64,000 bases of DNA from Cololabis saira (taxonomy: Eukaryota > Chordata > Actinopteri > Beloniformes > Belonidae). Numbering within the stretch: position 1 is the first letter of the stretch; each line of letters begins with the position of its first letter. Positions 1 to 12,290 of the stretch are shown here, piece by piece. A program made the translations under genes and the position numbers. The notes beneath the pieces are model-generated. The model was not told where the DNA came from and made no database searches. It saw only the letters and a list, made by a program, of their open reading frames with translations. Location of the stretch: NCBI RefSeq assembly GCF_033807715.1, contig NC_084610.1, positions 4,237,269 to 4,301,268 of the forward strand. Reading direction: 5' to 3'.

Positions 1-2560
1 TGGAGCCTCCATCAGATAAGACGCCATACTTGCTGCAGTTTGTGAAGCAGCGAGAGCAGCATCTGGGATTAAGAGCTGTGACACATTCATATTTGACCAG
101 GCTTAAAGCGGCTGCCACATGGGAGGGTCTGTCGCTATCAAAGCTGCAGGAAATCAGCCGGCGAGAGGGAGAGATGGGGATAAAGAGATACAGAGGTACA
201 GTTAGAGTGAAGGAGAATGGAGACGGCAGCCAGAGAGGATTTCTCACAAAGCTTCCCTAACCATCTCTCAAAATGAGAATCCCCTGTACCGCTCTTCCAA
301 AACCGGCACCGTCCTTCCATCCTGGCCGGCGTAGTCGAGTCCCCGCGTGGAACGAACGCTGCGCGAGTCCTTGGAAAAGTTTGTCTTGGGGAAGGCCGGG
401 TCGCCGTGCAGCTGATTATATCAGTTTCAGCGGCGTGGTGGTAATAGGCTCCTCTCCGAGCAGCCGCTAACCCCGGCTCTCCCCTGGCAGCTGCCGAGAG
501 TGGAATTAATCAGGCCTACTGGGAGCCTGCTCCATCCCCTCTCTGCAGGCGAGCCACTCCGCAGTCATTTACCAGCCAATCCCACTGTCAACCCACTGTC
601 ATTTAGGCCCTTTTCATTATGCCTTCTACCCCCCCGCCCAGACCCCTCATCCCCTGCACGCTCAATCTCACTCTTTCCCTCTCGCGCTAGATCTGGAAAA
701 AATGAGAAAAATGGAAATGGGTGACAGATTAGCCTAATGCTGAGTACTTTTTACAGACGGTCTAATACGATCACTATCCCTTTGTATCAGAAACTGTGGA
801 CTGTGGCGTTGGATCTAATGAGAGGTGATTGGCTTCTTGTATGGTTTTCAAACCATTCCTTTAATCAGTGATGAGATGGTTAATACATCCACGCGTTTGC
901 AGGGCCGAACACGTCCTCAGTATGACATCGTGGCCAACTTTGTTCGTCGCCTATAACAACCCCTAGGCCATAACCGCCAATTACCGCAGCCAGGCGTCCT
1001 TGGGGTGCACCAACAGACCGGCCTCACCTGCTAAGCCTGTTAACTGACCTATTTTAGGTTGGGGGGGCGGTCTGTAAGACACCTCTAAGGTTAGATTATC
1101 CCATGATGAAATGCAATGCTTCCCCGCCTAAAATTACCCACGGATGGAGAACCACCAGGCCGTCCCTTGTTGCTGATGGTCTCTTTTCTGCTTCCCACCC
1201 CGCCCGCCACTACCCTCATCTCTCCCTCTCAACAAGGCAGAAAAATATTCATGAGTAAACAACAGAAAGTGATTTGAAAAATGGCTGCAGGAGAAAAGAG
1301 ATTAATAAAAAGCATGAATAGTGCATTATGGACGAGCTGAGGAGCCTCGGCATCTCATTGGAGTTGGAAGGAGATTGGATTCAGACTTTATTAAAAGTGC
1401 TAGTCGAGAACTCTCAAGACGACAGTCAGCGAGGCGACCGTTGACAACAAGTTGGTGAAACATTTGACTCCTCGTGCTTTTGACGTCAAAGAATTCTGCC
1501 CGTCCGACTCCCGATTTTAGTCCGACATCTCCAAAACACTTGAGAGCGGCTCCGTCCTCACAGAGACTGCAGTGACAGCGAGAGAGGCGGCGTTGAGCTG
1601 TGCCAGACGGCCGCGACTGGAGTCGGATCTGAGGCCGACCGTTCTCTGAGACCGGGCCAATTAAGATAAGAGGCCGTTAACAGGAAGTGCTTGTTTGACA
1701 TCCTATCACATTAACGAGGACGACCGTAATTGGTTAGTCGCTATAAAATGCTGCAAGTTGTCTGCAGTTACACATTTTGGAGGGATTTTCTCTTAATTGT
1801 TGCAAACATGAGGACGACGGTCCTCGCTTGCAGCAGCTCAGGGTAAATGTCATGACTTTTAAAGACTCTCAAAGCAAATGAGCCACTAAAGGTTGTTGTG
1901 ATTAAAGATTTTCCTGCCTGTGACGGCCTTCAGGTTCAACCTGGCACACATAAACCCTGCCAGGCTTCAACCTGGAGCCTCCAAGTCCGGCGTAACACTA
2001 TGCAGGTGCGAGGCTCACGGGGAGTCCCTTTTTTTGTTTAAGGAAGTGAGCTGGCCGGGGTTCTGCTCGGGATCAAACCTGGGCCTCGACTTGGAAAGAA
2101 AAAAAAAACATTGCTTGCTGTTTATTGAAGCAGCGGCTGCCTGGAAGTGACTGGCAGAAAGCATGCACGGTTTGTCAAAATGAACAGAGGCCAGAGGCAG
2201 AAAACAGACAACCTCTTCATACAAGGGAGATGACTGGGACCACACTTACCGCTCTGAGAGAATTACACAAACACGGTATCAATGTCTGCGCTTTAGAGCT
2301 GGCTGTGAATTCCTGTACATATATCCAGAATCTATTAAAAATCCCATTCGGGCCGAGTTGGAATTAATTCTCCTGTATAAACTCATGTCAACGTTTGAAT
2401 GTGCATGAATGAGATAATGACGCGCGCCTTGTGTAAACAGCCACGCTAAATATTTGAAAATGCAAGTCACTCATCAGTGGAATTATGGTGCTGAATTGTG
2501 TTTCTCTGCTGGCTTTGCGATAACCAGGACATTCTTTAACCTGAGCACCTCCAATTAGGA
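1..2560. other. Unique non-coding stretch, no gene seen
   Basis: The sequence is mixed GC with no long open frame, no dispersed repeat I can recognise and no exon-like frame with good splice sites. It holds short TAATTA and ATTAA-type motifs and a CT-rich run near 610-680. Frames of 60-80 codons here show no recognisable domain. It is probably intergenic or intronic. Confidence 0.6.
1230..1390. promoter_or_regulatory. Candidate conserved non-coding element
   Basis: This AT-rich stretch has low internal repetition and homeobox-like ATTAAT/TTCATGAG cores, and it lacks the transposon scars common elsewhere. It resembles vertebrate non-coding elements near developmental genes. That is only an impression from composition; no alignment was possible. 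Confidence 0.22.
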
Positions 2561-3600
2561 GATTGGAGACAGGGGAGGAATTGGGGAAGGGGTTGGTGGT
2601 GGAGTCGAGGTGGGGAGGGGAGGGTGAACGCTATTGCTTTGACCCACCCGCTTTGGTTGCAGGCGCACTCGAGAGGCAGAGATGTGGCGGCAGGATATCG
2701 CAGAGGAAAAACAGGCTCAGCCTCAGATGGCCAGGGGCTGCCTGCGCCGCTCTATCAATGCAAAACAGACTACTTCCTTGGGCAAAGAGGACATTTCACT
2801 TTTTATAAGCTCCTTTTTTTTTTAACTGGGCTTACATTAATTTTGAAGGCAGAGGGGAGGAAGAGGGGGTGCAGAAAGCAAAAGGAAAAAAAAAACAGAA
2901 AGAAACATTGACTGGGGTGGAACAGAAAAAGGCAAAGAGGAGCAGATGAAAAGCATCCTCAGAATGCCGGAAACATCTGGTTTCATATTCGGAAACCTGA
3001 AAGGAAATTGCAAATAGACAAAACGCTTATGTTTTGATTTATTGTATTATTGGACGGCCGGCTGACGCCAGCCGCGCAGGAGTAGCCCCTGGTCATAAAT
3101 GCAGGAGCGGATCTTCGCTATGGGGCGCGAGGGACGTCTCCTCACCATCCACAGATTGATTGATGCTGCTTCTAATGACATCCACAACCGCTGCGCTCCC
3201 TTCTAAAACTCAAAACTGAAGGGCTATTGTTAATTGAATGAATAGCTGCACAGGAGGGAGGAAAGGAGCCCTACCAGAGAGGGGGACTGGAGGCACAGAC
3301 ATGATGAAGCAGGAAGGGATGAGATATTTCTCTGGGCTCATTTGGCCTCGTTGGGTTAACTTTGTCCAAACAGGTCTCAAATGTAGCGTTAAATTTGGCT
3401 TCAAATGTCTCCTCAGTGGATGGATGTTCTTTAATCTTTAACCAAAAAGCTGTTTCAAGCTATCACCTACAATTTTAGGTAAAAAAAAAACAATTTGTGA
3501 GCATAGAATGTATGAAAGACAAACTGGACAACGTCCTTGTGATGTCATACATTTTTCAACAGAGAGCTTTTGAACCCTCGTTGTGGTCACTAGGTATATA
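2561..3600. other. Unique non-coding stretch with short homopolymers
   Basis: Nothing gene-like is visible. There is a G-rich segment near 2575-2630, a poly-T run near 2814-2824 and A-rich runs near 2885-2895 and 3481-3490. Confidence 0.55.
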
Positions 3601-4260
3601 ACACCATATTGATCGGAGCTGACTCCACACAATGTTTGTCAATCCAAAAATTGGTAAATGGATGGAACGCCCCCACCTTAGGTCAGTTACGTCTTTTAGC
3701 TTGGCTAATGCTAACTGAAGTCACTTTACGTTCAGTCTGTTGGAGTTATCCATCTTCATTTCAGATGTTGCCACCAAAAACAACGTATGAAATGAGCACC
3801 GGCAGAGTTGAAACCCTGGTTTTGGTGTGACTGGGGCATAAGAACTGGATTCCAGCGGAGGTTCAGGCAAAGTTAGTCAAGCTGATCAACCAGCATAAGT
3901 CTCAACTGGAGGAGTTTTAACTGTTGCCAGGGCTAAAGGCCAACAAGCTACAGGCTGCTCACTGGTTAACCCAAGTGGCAGCCGTATACCATCATTATGA
4001 CGGTATCCATCCATTCACCATCATTACAGGTGTCGCTACCAAACAACCAAAACCAGTGTTGCCAGAGCTGAAACGTGGACTAGCAGAGATCCACCAAGGC
4101 CCATGGTTGGGCCCACGGCTGCTCTCTATACCAGGTTGTAAGTGTGCTTTGCTAGGGTGCGAATTTGGACATTTCAACATGGTCAATGGAGAGCAACTCA
4201 CTTTTAGAGCCAGCACCTAGCGGTTAGTAGAGGAACTGTACTTCCTAGGTTACTTCAAAG
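3600..4260. repeat. Relic of a dispersed repeat, shared in part with 16900-17060
   Basis: The stretch 3745-3800 (TCCATCTT..TTCAGATGTT then CCAAAA-CAACGT-TGAAA-GAG) matches 16955-17005 with scattered differences, so both derive from one repeat family. The rest (3830-4260) reads like transposon DNA with broken frames. The family was not identified. Confidence 0.4.
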
Positions 4261-4395
4261 AACTAAACCAGAAATTGCTCCTTGTCCATTACTTATAAGT
4301 AGAACTTTTCTGATATTTAAAAAATCCAATAAAATGTATTAATCTGTTATTCTTATCCGATAGGATGAAAGAGAATACATTTAATAGGATACACC

Positions 4396-5118
4396 CAGAG
4401 CTGGGTAGAGTAGTCAAAAATTGTACTCAAGTAAAATTACTGTTAATTCAGAATAATATGACTCAAGTAGAAGTAAAAAGTAGTCATCCAAATATTTACT
4501 TGAGTAAAAGTAAAAAAACTGTTGAGTAACGTCTGATTTATTTTTTTAACACAACCATTCAAACAGACAAAAGTACAAAATAATCATCTTCAGGCAAATT
4601 AAACCAATAAAATAAAATTAAAATTAATAAAAAATAAAAAATAAAAAATAGCTTAAATTAAAACAATCTTAAAGTAAATTCAAGTACTTTAATAAATAAT
4701 AAAATAAATAAATGAATAACAGAATAAAAAAATTAATTAAGCACAAGTAGCACAAAATTTCAAGCCTTTGTACTTTTCTTTTTTAACCAGGCAGAACTAG
4801 AACAAACATGAACTCATATAAACTCTGTGTGTGTTTGAGTCTGTGTAAATGTAACAAAACATGCAAAAACAAACATTTTTCCCAAAGAATCACCCAGTGA
4901 TGTCATGAGATTGACGCGTACGCGGATAAAAGGGATAAAAGAAAAGTAACAGCTCAACGTAGCCTAATGTAGCGGAGGAAGAGGAACAGTTTCTTCTTCA
5001 CAAATTTACTCAATCAAAAGAAAAAAGTATAGTGATCCAAAACTACTCCTAAAAGTACAACATTTCCGAAACTTACTCAAGTAAATGTAATGGAGTAAAT
5101 GTAACTCGCCCACCTCTT
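4396..5118. mobile_element. hAT-type MITE with perfect 8-bp target duplication
   Basis: The ends are imperfect inverted repeats (CAGAGCTGGGTAGAG at the left, CTCGCCCACCTCTT at the right). The element is flanked by the identical octamer GATACACC at 4388-4395 and 5119-5126. An 8-bp duplication is the hallmark of hAT transposition. The interior is AT-rich with ACTTGAGTAAAAGTA-type repeats and no transposase frame, so it is non-autonomous. The flanks and ends are seen directly; the superfamily follows from the 8-bp rule. Confidence 0.88.
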
Positions 5119-5126
5119 GATACACC

Positions 5127-5826
5127 TCAAAAGAATAAGAATACACATATACTGCCAGTGCTAGCTACAAGTGGGCAATGCCTAACTGATGTGTTGGTAA
5201 AGCCCCCCACCTCCCATATCCACATGGTTGGAACATGTGGTGCTACATTAACCCCCACAGCTGTGGAGGAGGGAACATTATGTTCGGCGCCAAACACTGC
5301 CAAAAATCTCCACACAGCTAAAGTGCGAAGCTGCCGCTCCTAAAACAGTGTAGAGGCGTTGGGTGACCTCTGAACCGGCCTCCAACCAAGAACACATGTA
5401 GGTGGAGAACGCTCGGGTCAAAATCCAGAGTCATCCTCATCAAGCCCAAGATGAATATTCTGTGTAGCCTCTTAAAAAAAATAAAATGTTGGAGCATCAC
5501 TGCTTAAAGTTAAATAGATGGTAAAAAATGCTTGATTTCCAAAAGGCATCAATTTAAAGATGAAACAAGCAAGATGCTTTTTTAATTTCAGTTAAAATAA
5601 TCAAAAGGACGTGGATTACTCAACACCCCAAATTTGTAAAGTCTTTAGACTTGGGAATCCAGATCGATGTGGGTGGGGGGAGGTTAACTTTTATGTTTTT
5701 GTATGAGTTTTATGTCAGTTCAATTTACATAAAACAGCAAATTCATGCATGATTTAGGGTGCTTTTTTAGTTTAGCAATTTAGTTGAACTTGACTTCAGA
5801 GAAGTGAATAAAGACTTTAGAGAACA
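5127..5826. other. Unique non-coding stretch
   Basis: No gene or recognisable repeat is visible. The segment is AT-rich with a GGTGGGGGGAGG run near 5670-5685. Confidence 0.5.
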
Positions 5827-6222
5827 ATGGTTAATACTTGGTTGAAGTGGTTGGTTTTGCTGTTAATGGTAATAACAGACGGCCGAGGGGTGAAGGCTGC
5901 TGACTGGACACGCTCAGCCCCGGCCACAGGTTGCCAGGTGGCCGGTGGTTTCTTCCTTGGCCTTCAGCCGGCTGGTTTAGTCCAACCACATTTTCCCCCC
6001 CAACCCTTCCAGGTTGGCCGAGAAAATATCTGGAGTCTGACCGCTGCTGCCGAGTGCTTAAGTCGAGCCACCTGGTCAAACGTTAGCTCGCCTTGGCCTT
6101 TTGGATGGCCGTGTTGGTGCCGGTGGAGCTCAGACGGATCTCCAGCAGTCCACGTCACCACTGAAACAATTTCCGAGACGACAAATAGATGGAGAGATTC
6201 AAGCAGAATGTATATAAGGTAA
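5827..6222 (+). CDS. Unrecognised open frame of 131 codons, doubtful
   Basis: The frame begins with a fair Kozak context (GAACAATGG). Its first 24 residues look like a secretory signal: Met-Val-Asn-Thr, then a Leu/Val-rich core at about residues 6-16, then Gly/Ala before a possible cleavage site. The rest is Trp-, Ser- and Pro-rich with five cysteines and no domain I recognise. It ends at TAA 6220-6222, inside the target duplication of the solo LTR that follows. Codon use looks unselected. It is most likely chance, though a small secreted protein or an exon cannot be excluded from one sequence. Confidence 0.13.
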   Translation: MVNTWLKWLVLLLMVITDGRGVKAADWTRSAPATGCQVAGGFFLGLQPAGLVQPHFPPQPFQVGRENIWSLTAAAECLSRATWSNVSSPWPFGWPCWCRWSSDGSPAVHVTTETISETTNRWRDSSRMYIR

Positions 6223-6223
6223 C

Positions 6224-6803
6224 TGTTGTGAATTCTTCACGGACAGAGACGATCAGTTTAAGACGCTCTCATTTTGAAATGTAATTTGACGGTGCAAACT
6301 GTTTCTGGTGCGTAATTTGTAGCCGTTACGCAGCGCCGACAGTACAGTTAGATTGAGTCATTGACGATGTAAGTATTGTAATGTGGATTTATGTGGTAAA
6401 ACTGTTCCGTTTCTAGTTGTTCTTATGGTCTTGAGTGTATTTAATATTAATAAGTGTTTGTTATGTAATTAGCCGTTCGAATAATAGCCTAACGTTGAGC
6501 TAAGTGGCTAATTTGGCTAGCGAGCTGCATTCCTGAGAATGTGTGTGAATTGCTACATTAGTTAATGCTTATTAATGCTAATACTTCGTGTTTGTAATTT
6601 ATTTCCTTTGTTTATTGCAGAAACTCTTTCATCTGTTCATGACTTCAATCATTCGTTCAGTTCTGGCACCATCCGTCATCTGTATGTGAATCTCCAATAC
6701 TGTAACATGTGGAATAATCAGATGTCTGCGTGTCCTCTGACCGGAACCCTGTAGTGGTCAATATTCATATTACACATGTTTCTCAGGGGTCGAATCCCCA
6801 ACA
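6224..6803. mobile_element. Solo LTR (BEL/Ty3-like) with 5-bp target duplication
   Basis: The element starts TGTTG and ends CAACA, the short inverted TG..CA termini of an LTR. It is flanked by GTAAC at 6219-6223 and 6804-6808. No internal retroelement genes or second LTR are next to it, so it is a solo LTR left by recombination. A strong donor-like GTAAGT sits at 6369 and a pyrimidine-rich acceptor ends TTGCAG at 6620. BEL or Ty3 is a guess from the TGTTG end and 5-bp duplication. Confidence 0.75.
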
Positions 6804-6808
6804 GTAAC

Positions 6809-7082
6809 GGTAAAAGCCAATGCTAACTGAGCTGGGTGTGTGGGTACAAAGCGGCCCAGAGCCTTGCTCGTGCTGCCAATTTTCCCAGATCTGGATTAAC
6901 TGGGTTTGGGGAGAGTCGGGTCCTGCTAGGTTGGTGTGTTGGGCTTTACAACTGCTGTTCAGAACCTCAGGGGGAAGTTGGGTCCGTCAAGGAAGCAGAC
7001 ATAAAGGTCTAAGATGTTGGAGAGGTTCCTCACTGAAGTTAAAGGGTACTTGGTTGTTTTACCTTAAAACAGTAAAAATACA
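6809..7082. other. Short unique stretch
   Basis: Nothing recognisable is seen between the solo LTR and the next MITE. Confidence 0.5.
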
Positions 7083-7084
7083 TA

Positions 7085-7612
7085 CTGTATCTCTGCACTA
7101 TAAAGCGCACCACATTATAAGGCGCACCTTCAATGAATAACGTATTTTAAAACTTTTTCCATATATAAGGCGCACTGCATTATAAGGCGCACTAAATATC
7201 TGGTAAAATACCGTACTATAGTGGCTGGGGTTGAGTTACGTATCTACCTGATAGAGCTGCACTACAGGAAATGCTACAAAATCCTACAGCAAATGCAAAA
7301 AAAAACCAAGAAGATAAGTACCGTATGTCAAACTTTATTAACAAAATGAAAACCAGCTTTGCTCCATCTCGTCAAAGTCGCCATTATGTGAGTCGGCGTC
7401 GCTGCTGTTGTCTTGAACGTCTGTGACGATTCCTGACGTTTTTAGCGCCGTTACTTCAGCGACACCAACTACATTACCCACAATCCCCCTGACTACAGTA
7501 ACAGGAATTACCGTAATGATTGTATATAAGGCGCACTGCATTATAAGGTGCGCTGCCGGTTTTTGAGAAAATTAAAGGCTTTTAGGTGCACCTTATAGTG
7601 ATGAAAATATGG
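7085..7612. mobile_element. TA-flanked MITE of the GGCGCACTATAAG family, copy 1
   Basis: The element is flanked by TA at 7083-7084 and 7613-7614. Its ends carry inverted CTGTAT..GCACTATAA and TTATAGTG..ATATGG. The motif ATAAGGCGCAC recurs several times. It aligns along most of its length with 28811-29248 but has about 80 extra bases near the left end. TA duplication points to the Tc1/mariner/pogo superfamily. No transposase is present. Confidence 0.8.
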
Positions 7613-7614
7613 TA

Positions 7615-9381
7615 TATCTAATCAATAATCCATCTCTTTGAGACGATTCATCCCCTACACATCTAACCATTGACAGTAAAACCAATTGTGAGCAAGGACA
7701 GCCAAACCTTGTCACAGTTCGTTCCCTCAGGTCTCCAAAAACATCAAACAACTGATTTATTTTTAGACAATTGGAGTTTTATCCGAGCGGTGACACTGAT
7801 AGAGCCGTTACCGAGACACATGTTGTCTAAAGTTCCCGTGCTTCATCACCGGCTGACAAGACTTCACACGCGTGAAAGTGGTACCACATTCTATCAACTT
7901 AACTACGTGACCTTGTTGCACACGGTGTTGCTCGTCGTCTGCGCGGCTCGATCCCCCGAACACGAACCTTTGATAAGTGATACTCCTGAGCTGCACTCGC
8001 GCGGCATAGAAGGAACGAGCCTTTACGCAAAAATGCTGCATGAGGCATGAGCCGCCAGATGGGAGGAGGTGAGCTGCGGTCGTCCTCCAGGCCATTCTCA
8101 TCTCTCACCACTCTGGAAAGCAAAGATTTACAGCAGCGGGGTGAAAAAAAGAGAGAACGGAAAAAAGGAGAAGCTGCCTGCAACATCTGGAGAAGCGTGA
8201 AGCCGAGGCACGGTCGGTGGTGACGGCGGCTAATTTAAAGGTAGTAAAAGTGTTGGCAGTGACCGGAGGAGGGGTGATGGACAGCTTGATTCCCCCTACG
8301 AGCCAGGTTGTGAAGACATCGCAGGAGGAGAAACAGAAAGCCCCAACAGGCTGAAGGTCTCACCGGGCCAGACTATTCTCACCAGCTTCAGATTTATTAG
8401 CCGGGAGAACGAGCGAGGGAGAAAAACAGAGGGAGGGGAGCGCAAGATGAGACAAAAGGAAAGATTAAACAAGACAGGGAGTAAAAGGGAGAGGGAGAGT
8501 TAGAGGATCAATCAGGACTGGCGACAATAATGGGCCTGTGACACCCCAATCACAGGGAGACTCTCACTGTAATTCTGTTTGCTTGTCTGGCAATATGAGC
8601 GTAATTGCCACGATCATTTACGGGCGGCGACAAATCTAGCCCCGGATTATTGTTTTCCTCTGACTGATATGAACTCTTCCATTTGCTGCACTGTCTGTCG
8701 ACGGGGCAGGGTGTATTTCTGGAGTTTCTGGGGCTCCTTTAAAAAGTGGAGAAGATTCTTCACAAAACTCAGACTCTCTTATAACTTAAAATAAAAAAAG
8801 ATTTCTGGCATACCTGTCCAGACAAAGACAGGTGGACGGTGGGAGGAAAAGTAGGCGCAAACTGATCTATTTTATCTTAGAAATCCATCCACGGTGAGCA
8901 AATACACAAACAAACATCTCCAGCCTGGCTGTTACTTAGCCACAAGTCTTTTTTTTTTCTTTTTCCCCACCGGCACTCGTTTGTATCAGCCAAGAAGGGT
9001 GGAGAGACGAGCTGCTTCTGCAATGAGCTTAATGTCACAAAGGAAGGTCTTTTTTTTGTGGGTGTTTTTCATTGAGAGAGTTAATTGCTGAAGAGAATTA
9101 ATTAAAAATGTTGACTTGAGAAGTGTTCATTGATTACTGTAAATATTCTCCAGAGTTTTGCTCAACTAATGGTGCAGCATTCTGCCTGCTGCATCTGATT
9201 ACGTGGGCTTCTGCACAAGCTGCGGCGCATCCTTGCCAGTATTGATTTCTCTTTTTTTGTGTGTTGTTTTTTTTGTTTGTTTATGCTGTGATGAAGCGTA
9301 TTACACTTCAGAATATCTGAAAATATACAAGTTGAAATTAGAAAATGTATTAAAAGTGTTACACCCTGTAGACGAAAGTAT
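7615..9381. other. Unique non-coding stretch
   Basis: No gene is supported. The 126-codon frame at 7670-8050 has no recognisable domain and overlaps equally long antisense frames. The part at 8500-8660 has the look of a conserved element (few repeats, AT-rich cores), without proof. A poly-T run lies near 8950-8960. Confidence 0.5.
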
Positions 9382-9389
9382 GTGTCTAG

Positions 9390-10101
9390 CAGAGGTGTCA
9401 AGTAACGAAGTACAAATACTTTGTTACCTTACTTAAGTAGAAATTTTGGTTATCTATACTTCACTGGAGTAATTATTTTTCAGACGACTTTTTACTTTTA
9501 CTCCTTACATTTTCACGCAATTATCTGTACTTTTTACTCCTTACATTTTAAAAACAGCCTCGTTACTCTATTTCATTTCGGCCTTTAAATAAAAACTATC
9601 CAGTTAAATTGCTCCATCCGGATAGAGTGAATTTGGTTGTGGTTGTTTCAGATGTTCTTGTCCAGTTTTGTTCTTACATCCGTTCCCTCAGATTCCTGCA
9701 ACTAAACTTGGATGTACATTCCAATAAAGGTTAGGATAAATGATAACATGCCTCTGAAGTTTGACTTTTTGCACCATTACAATACTTATAGGCAACTAGT
9801 CATCATATCTCCTGCTCTCTGAAACACATGTTAATGCTCAATAGTACACATTTATGGTTCTTTAATATATTTGCATTATACTAACATGCATTCATTTTCA
9901 ATGGCTTTTGTCCTTAATGGCTTTTTTCCCCCTTACATTACTTTTACTTTTATACTTTAAGTAGTTTTGAAACCAGTACTTTTATACTTTTACTTGAGTA
10001 AAAAACTTGAGTTGATACTTCAACTTCTACAGAAGTATTTTTAAACTTTAGTATCTATACTTCTACCTGAGTCATGAATGTGAATATTTTTGACACCTCT
10101 G
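9390..10101. mobile_element. hAT-type MITE with perfect 8-bp target duplication
   Basis: The ends are perfect 11-bp inverted repeats, CAGAGGTGTCA and TGACACCTCTG. The flanking octamer GTGTCTAG is identical at 9382-9389 and 10102-10109. The subterminal DNA is dense in ACTTTTACT and AAGTA motifs. There is no transposase frame. It is similar in style to, but distinct from, the element at 4396-5118. Confidence 0.92.
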
Positions 10102-10109
10102 GTGTCTAG

Positions 10110-10804
10110 GGGTTGCGTTTTCTGGTTTAAGACATTTAGCTTCCCCTTAAAGAAAGTAGGACTTCCTTTCTCCTTGTCATTCACCTGTGAATAAAGTACA
10201 AATGTTAAAAACTGTCTTTCCATGAACGGAGACTTGGTGCTGACTCCAAACGAGAGTCAACCTCGTTGACTAAAAGAGACATTTGTCCTAAAAACGAGTT
10301 TCTTGAAATGTGTCACCTCCAAAACAAAACTCCATAATATTCCAGATCTCTGTTTGGGTTGATGATTACGCTTACGAGTGCTGTGTTTACTCTTCTTTTG
10401 TCAGTTTTGTGGGTGTGTTAGATTGTTTTACGCGTGAGAGGTTTGTCTCTCTTGACTTCCAGATACTCAGATACGCCGTCCTTTGTTTCTCAGTCAATCA
10501 TAATCAAAACGTTTTACCCTGAAACAGATGTGTATCCAGATGTATTAATGGATACAATGGAAAATGGATTTTGCCGTTACAGCCAACGCTAGCTGGTAAT
10601 TTCACACTTTTCCTCTTACATATATGTCATTCCTGGGAACAGAAGTCCCACAACAGTGACGTCCAACTATCTATGGTGGGTACCTTTCAATAAAAAACTA
10701 AAAACATATCAGCAAAATTCAGTTTGTTTACAATACCCATTTAAATTAAGGGTTAGAATAACATACTGTGAGTTACCCCTATTTCTGACGTATCCCATAA
10801 TTAT
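10110..10804. other. Unique non-coding stretch
   Basis: Nothing gene-like or clearly repetitive is recognised. Confidence 0.5.
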
Positions 10805-10812
10805 CCTATATG

Positions 10813-11545
10813 CAGTACTCGAGTTGTAAAAATAAATCAGGGGGGATGGTGGATTTTATCATATGGGGACAGATAATTTGTGCTGATTACAAATAATATA
10901 ATATATTACAAATAATAGCAGTGACCAAAACAGCTGCAGAAATACTGCAGGAATGACATAGCAGCAGTTAAATGCAGCCTTCTGTAAGCTTTAAATATCC
11001 ACTGGGCTTACATCAAATACATCAAAACACAACAATAAAAAACACTTTTCTGAACTTATCAATATGACTCTGTCCTTCACAGGATAAGTAACATGGATCA
11101 CTGCAAAAACTCACAATCTTAACAACAATATTTGTCTTATTTCTAGTTAAAATGTCTCATTTTAGTAAAAAAAATCTCATTACGCTTAAAACAAGACTCA
11201 TCACTGGAAAAAACAACAATTTTCACCTGTTTCAAGTAGATTTTCACTTAAAATAAGTAGAAGAATCTGCATGTGTAACAAGATTTTATTGCTTGTAATG
11301 AGAAGATAAATCTTATTTCAAGTGAAAATGTACTTGAAACGGTAAAAATTGTCAAAGAAGTTATTATTCTGGTGATGACTCTAAATGTTGAAATAGCAGT
11401 AAAACCACATTCATTGATGAAATGACATAAGGGATGGAAAGGAGGGATGTCAGTTTTACAGGGGGGATGATTTGGACCGTTTTTATTTCAGGGAGGGATG
11501 CCATCCCCCCTCATCCCCCCTCATCCCCCCTCAACTCCAGTACTG
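10813..11545. mobile_element. hAT-like non-autonomous element, copy 1 of a pair
   Basis: The termini are inverted (CAGTACTCGAGTTG and CAACTCCAGTACTG, one mismatch). The element aligns end to end with 47889-48644. The flanks CCTATATG and CCTACATC agree at 6 of 8 positions, a plausible decayed hAT duplication. An internal hairpin around AAGTAGATTTTCACTT has lost about 23 bases compared with copy 2. The right end holds three tandem CATCCCCCCT units where copy 2 has one. Confidence 0.78.
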
Positions 11546-12290
11546 CCTACATCATGTTATTGGTCGTTCATTCTATATAACAGCCAGTGTGGATGGGTTT
11601 AAGGTTTGGGTGTCCACGTGCTGCTCAGACAGAGAGACAGAGATCTGTCTGCTCCCTGGACTTGTGATCCACCACATTAGTGCTGCTAACATGAAGCTTC
11701 TCGCTGAACCTCTAATCAGACCCATTTGACCCGTCAGCTGCTCCTGGAGACGCTCTCCGTCCTGCTCGGCTCGTAACAGGAGAACACTCAGGCCGCACAG
11801 AGACAGACGGGCCGACAGGTAGAGGACGGAGGCCTTGTAATGAAACATGACTGGTGAAGGGTGAAGGAGCAGCATCAGCCTCCTCCTCTTCCTCAGGGAC
11901 GGAGAGATGAAAGAGGAGGGGGGAGACGGGTCCGATGCTGCACGGTGTTGATCTGATGAAAATCTATATGGTTAAAAGGGGAAAAAAAACTACACAAACA
12001 AGTGTATTAATTAGCTCCTCAAGGAAGAGTGAGATAGGGGGGTGCAGATGAAAGAAATGAAATGACCAGAACGGTTATATATGCCAATTAGTCAAAACAA
12101 CAATATTGATGTTTTTGTTTAAATGGTGTAAAATATTGGCCGGGAACCAGCATTGGCCATGAACCAACGGGGTTCCCAGCAGGTTTCTGGGGATGCCGAG
12201 CAGCAGCTGGTGTCCTGCAGACCGGCGGACCGGTGGGGGGACGGATCCAAGGATCAGGTGCTGCACATCGTATCCCAGATGATCTGGTGC
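11546..12290. other. Unique stretch with one antisense open frame
   Basis: On the minus strand 11573-11875 is open for 100 codons. It has a hydrophobic, Leu-rich N-terminal half and a Glu/Gln-rich middle, but no family I recognise. A CT-rich acceptor-like tract precedes CAG near 11895 on the plus strand. I cannot call a gene here. Confidence 0.35.

Noticed and set aside
7670..8186. 126-codon frame and antisense frames of 95-97 codons
   Set aside because: No domain, and three competing frames over the same bases.
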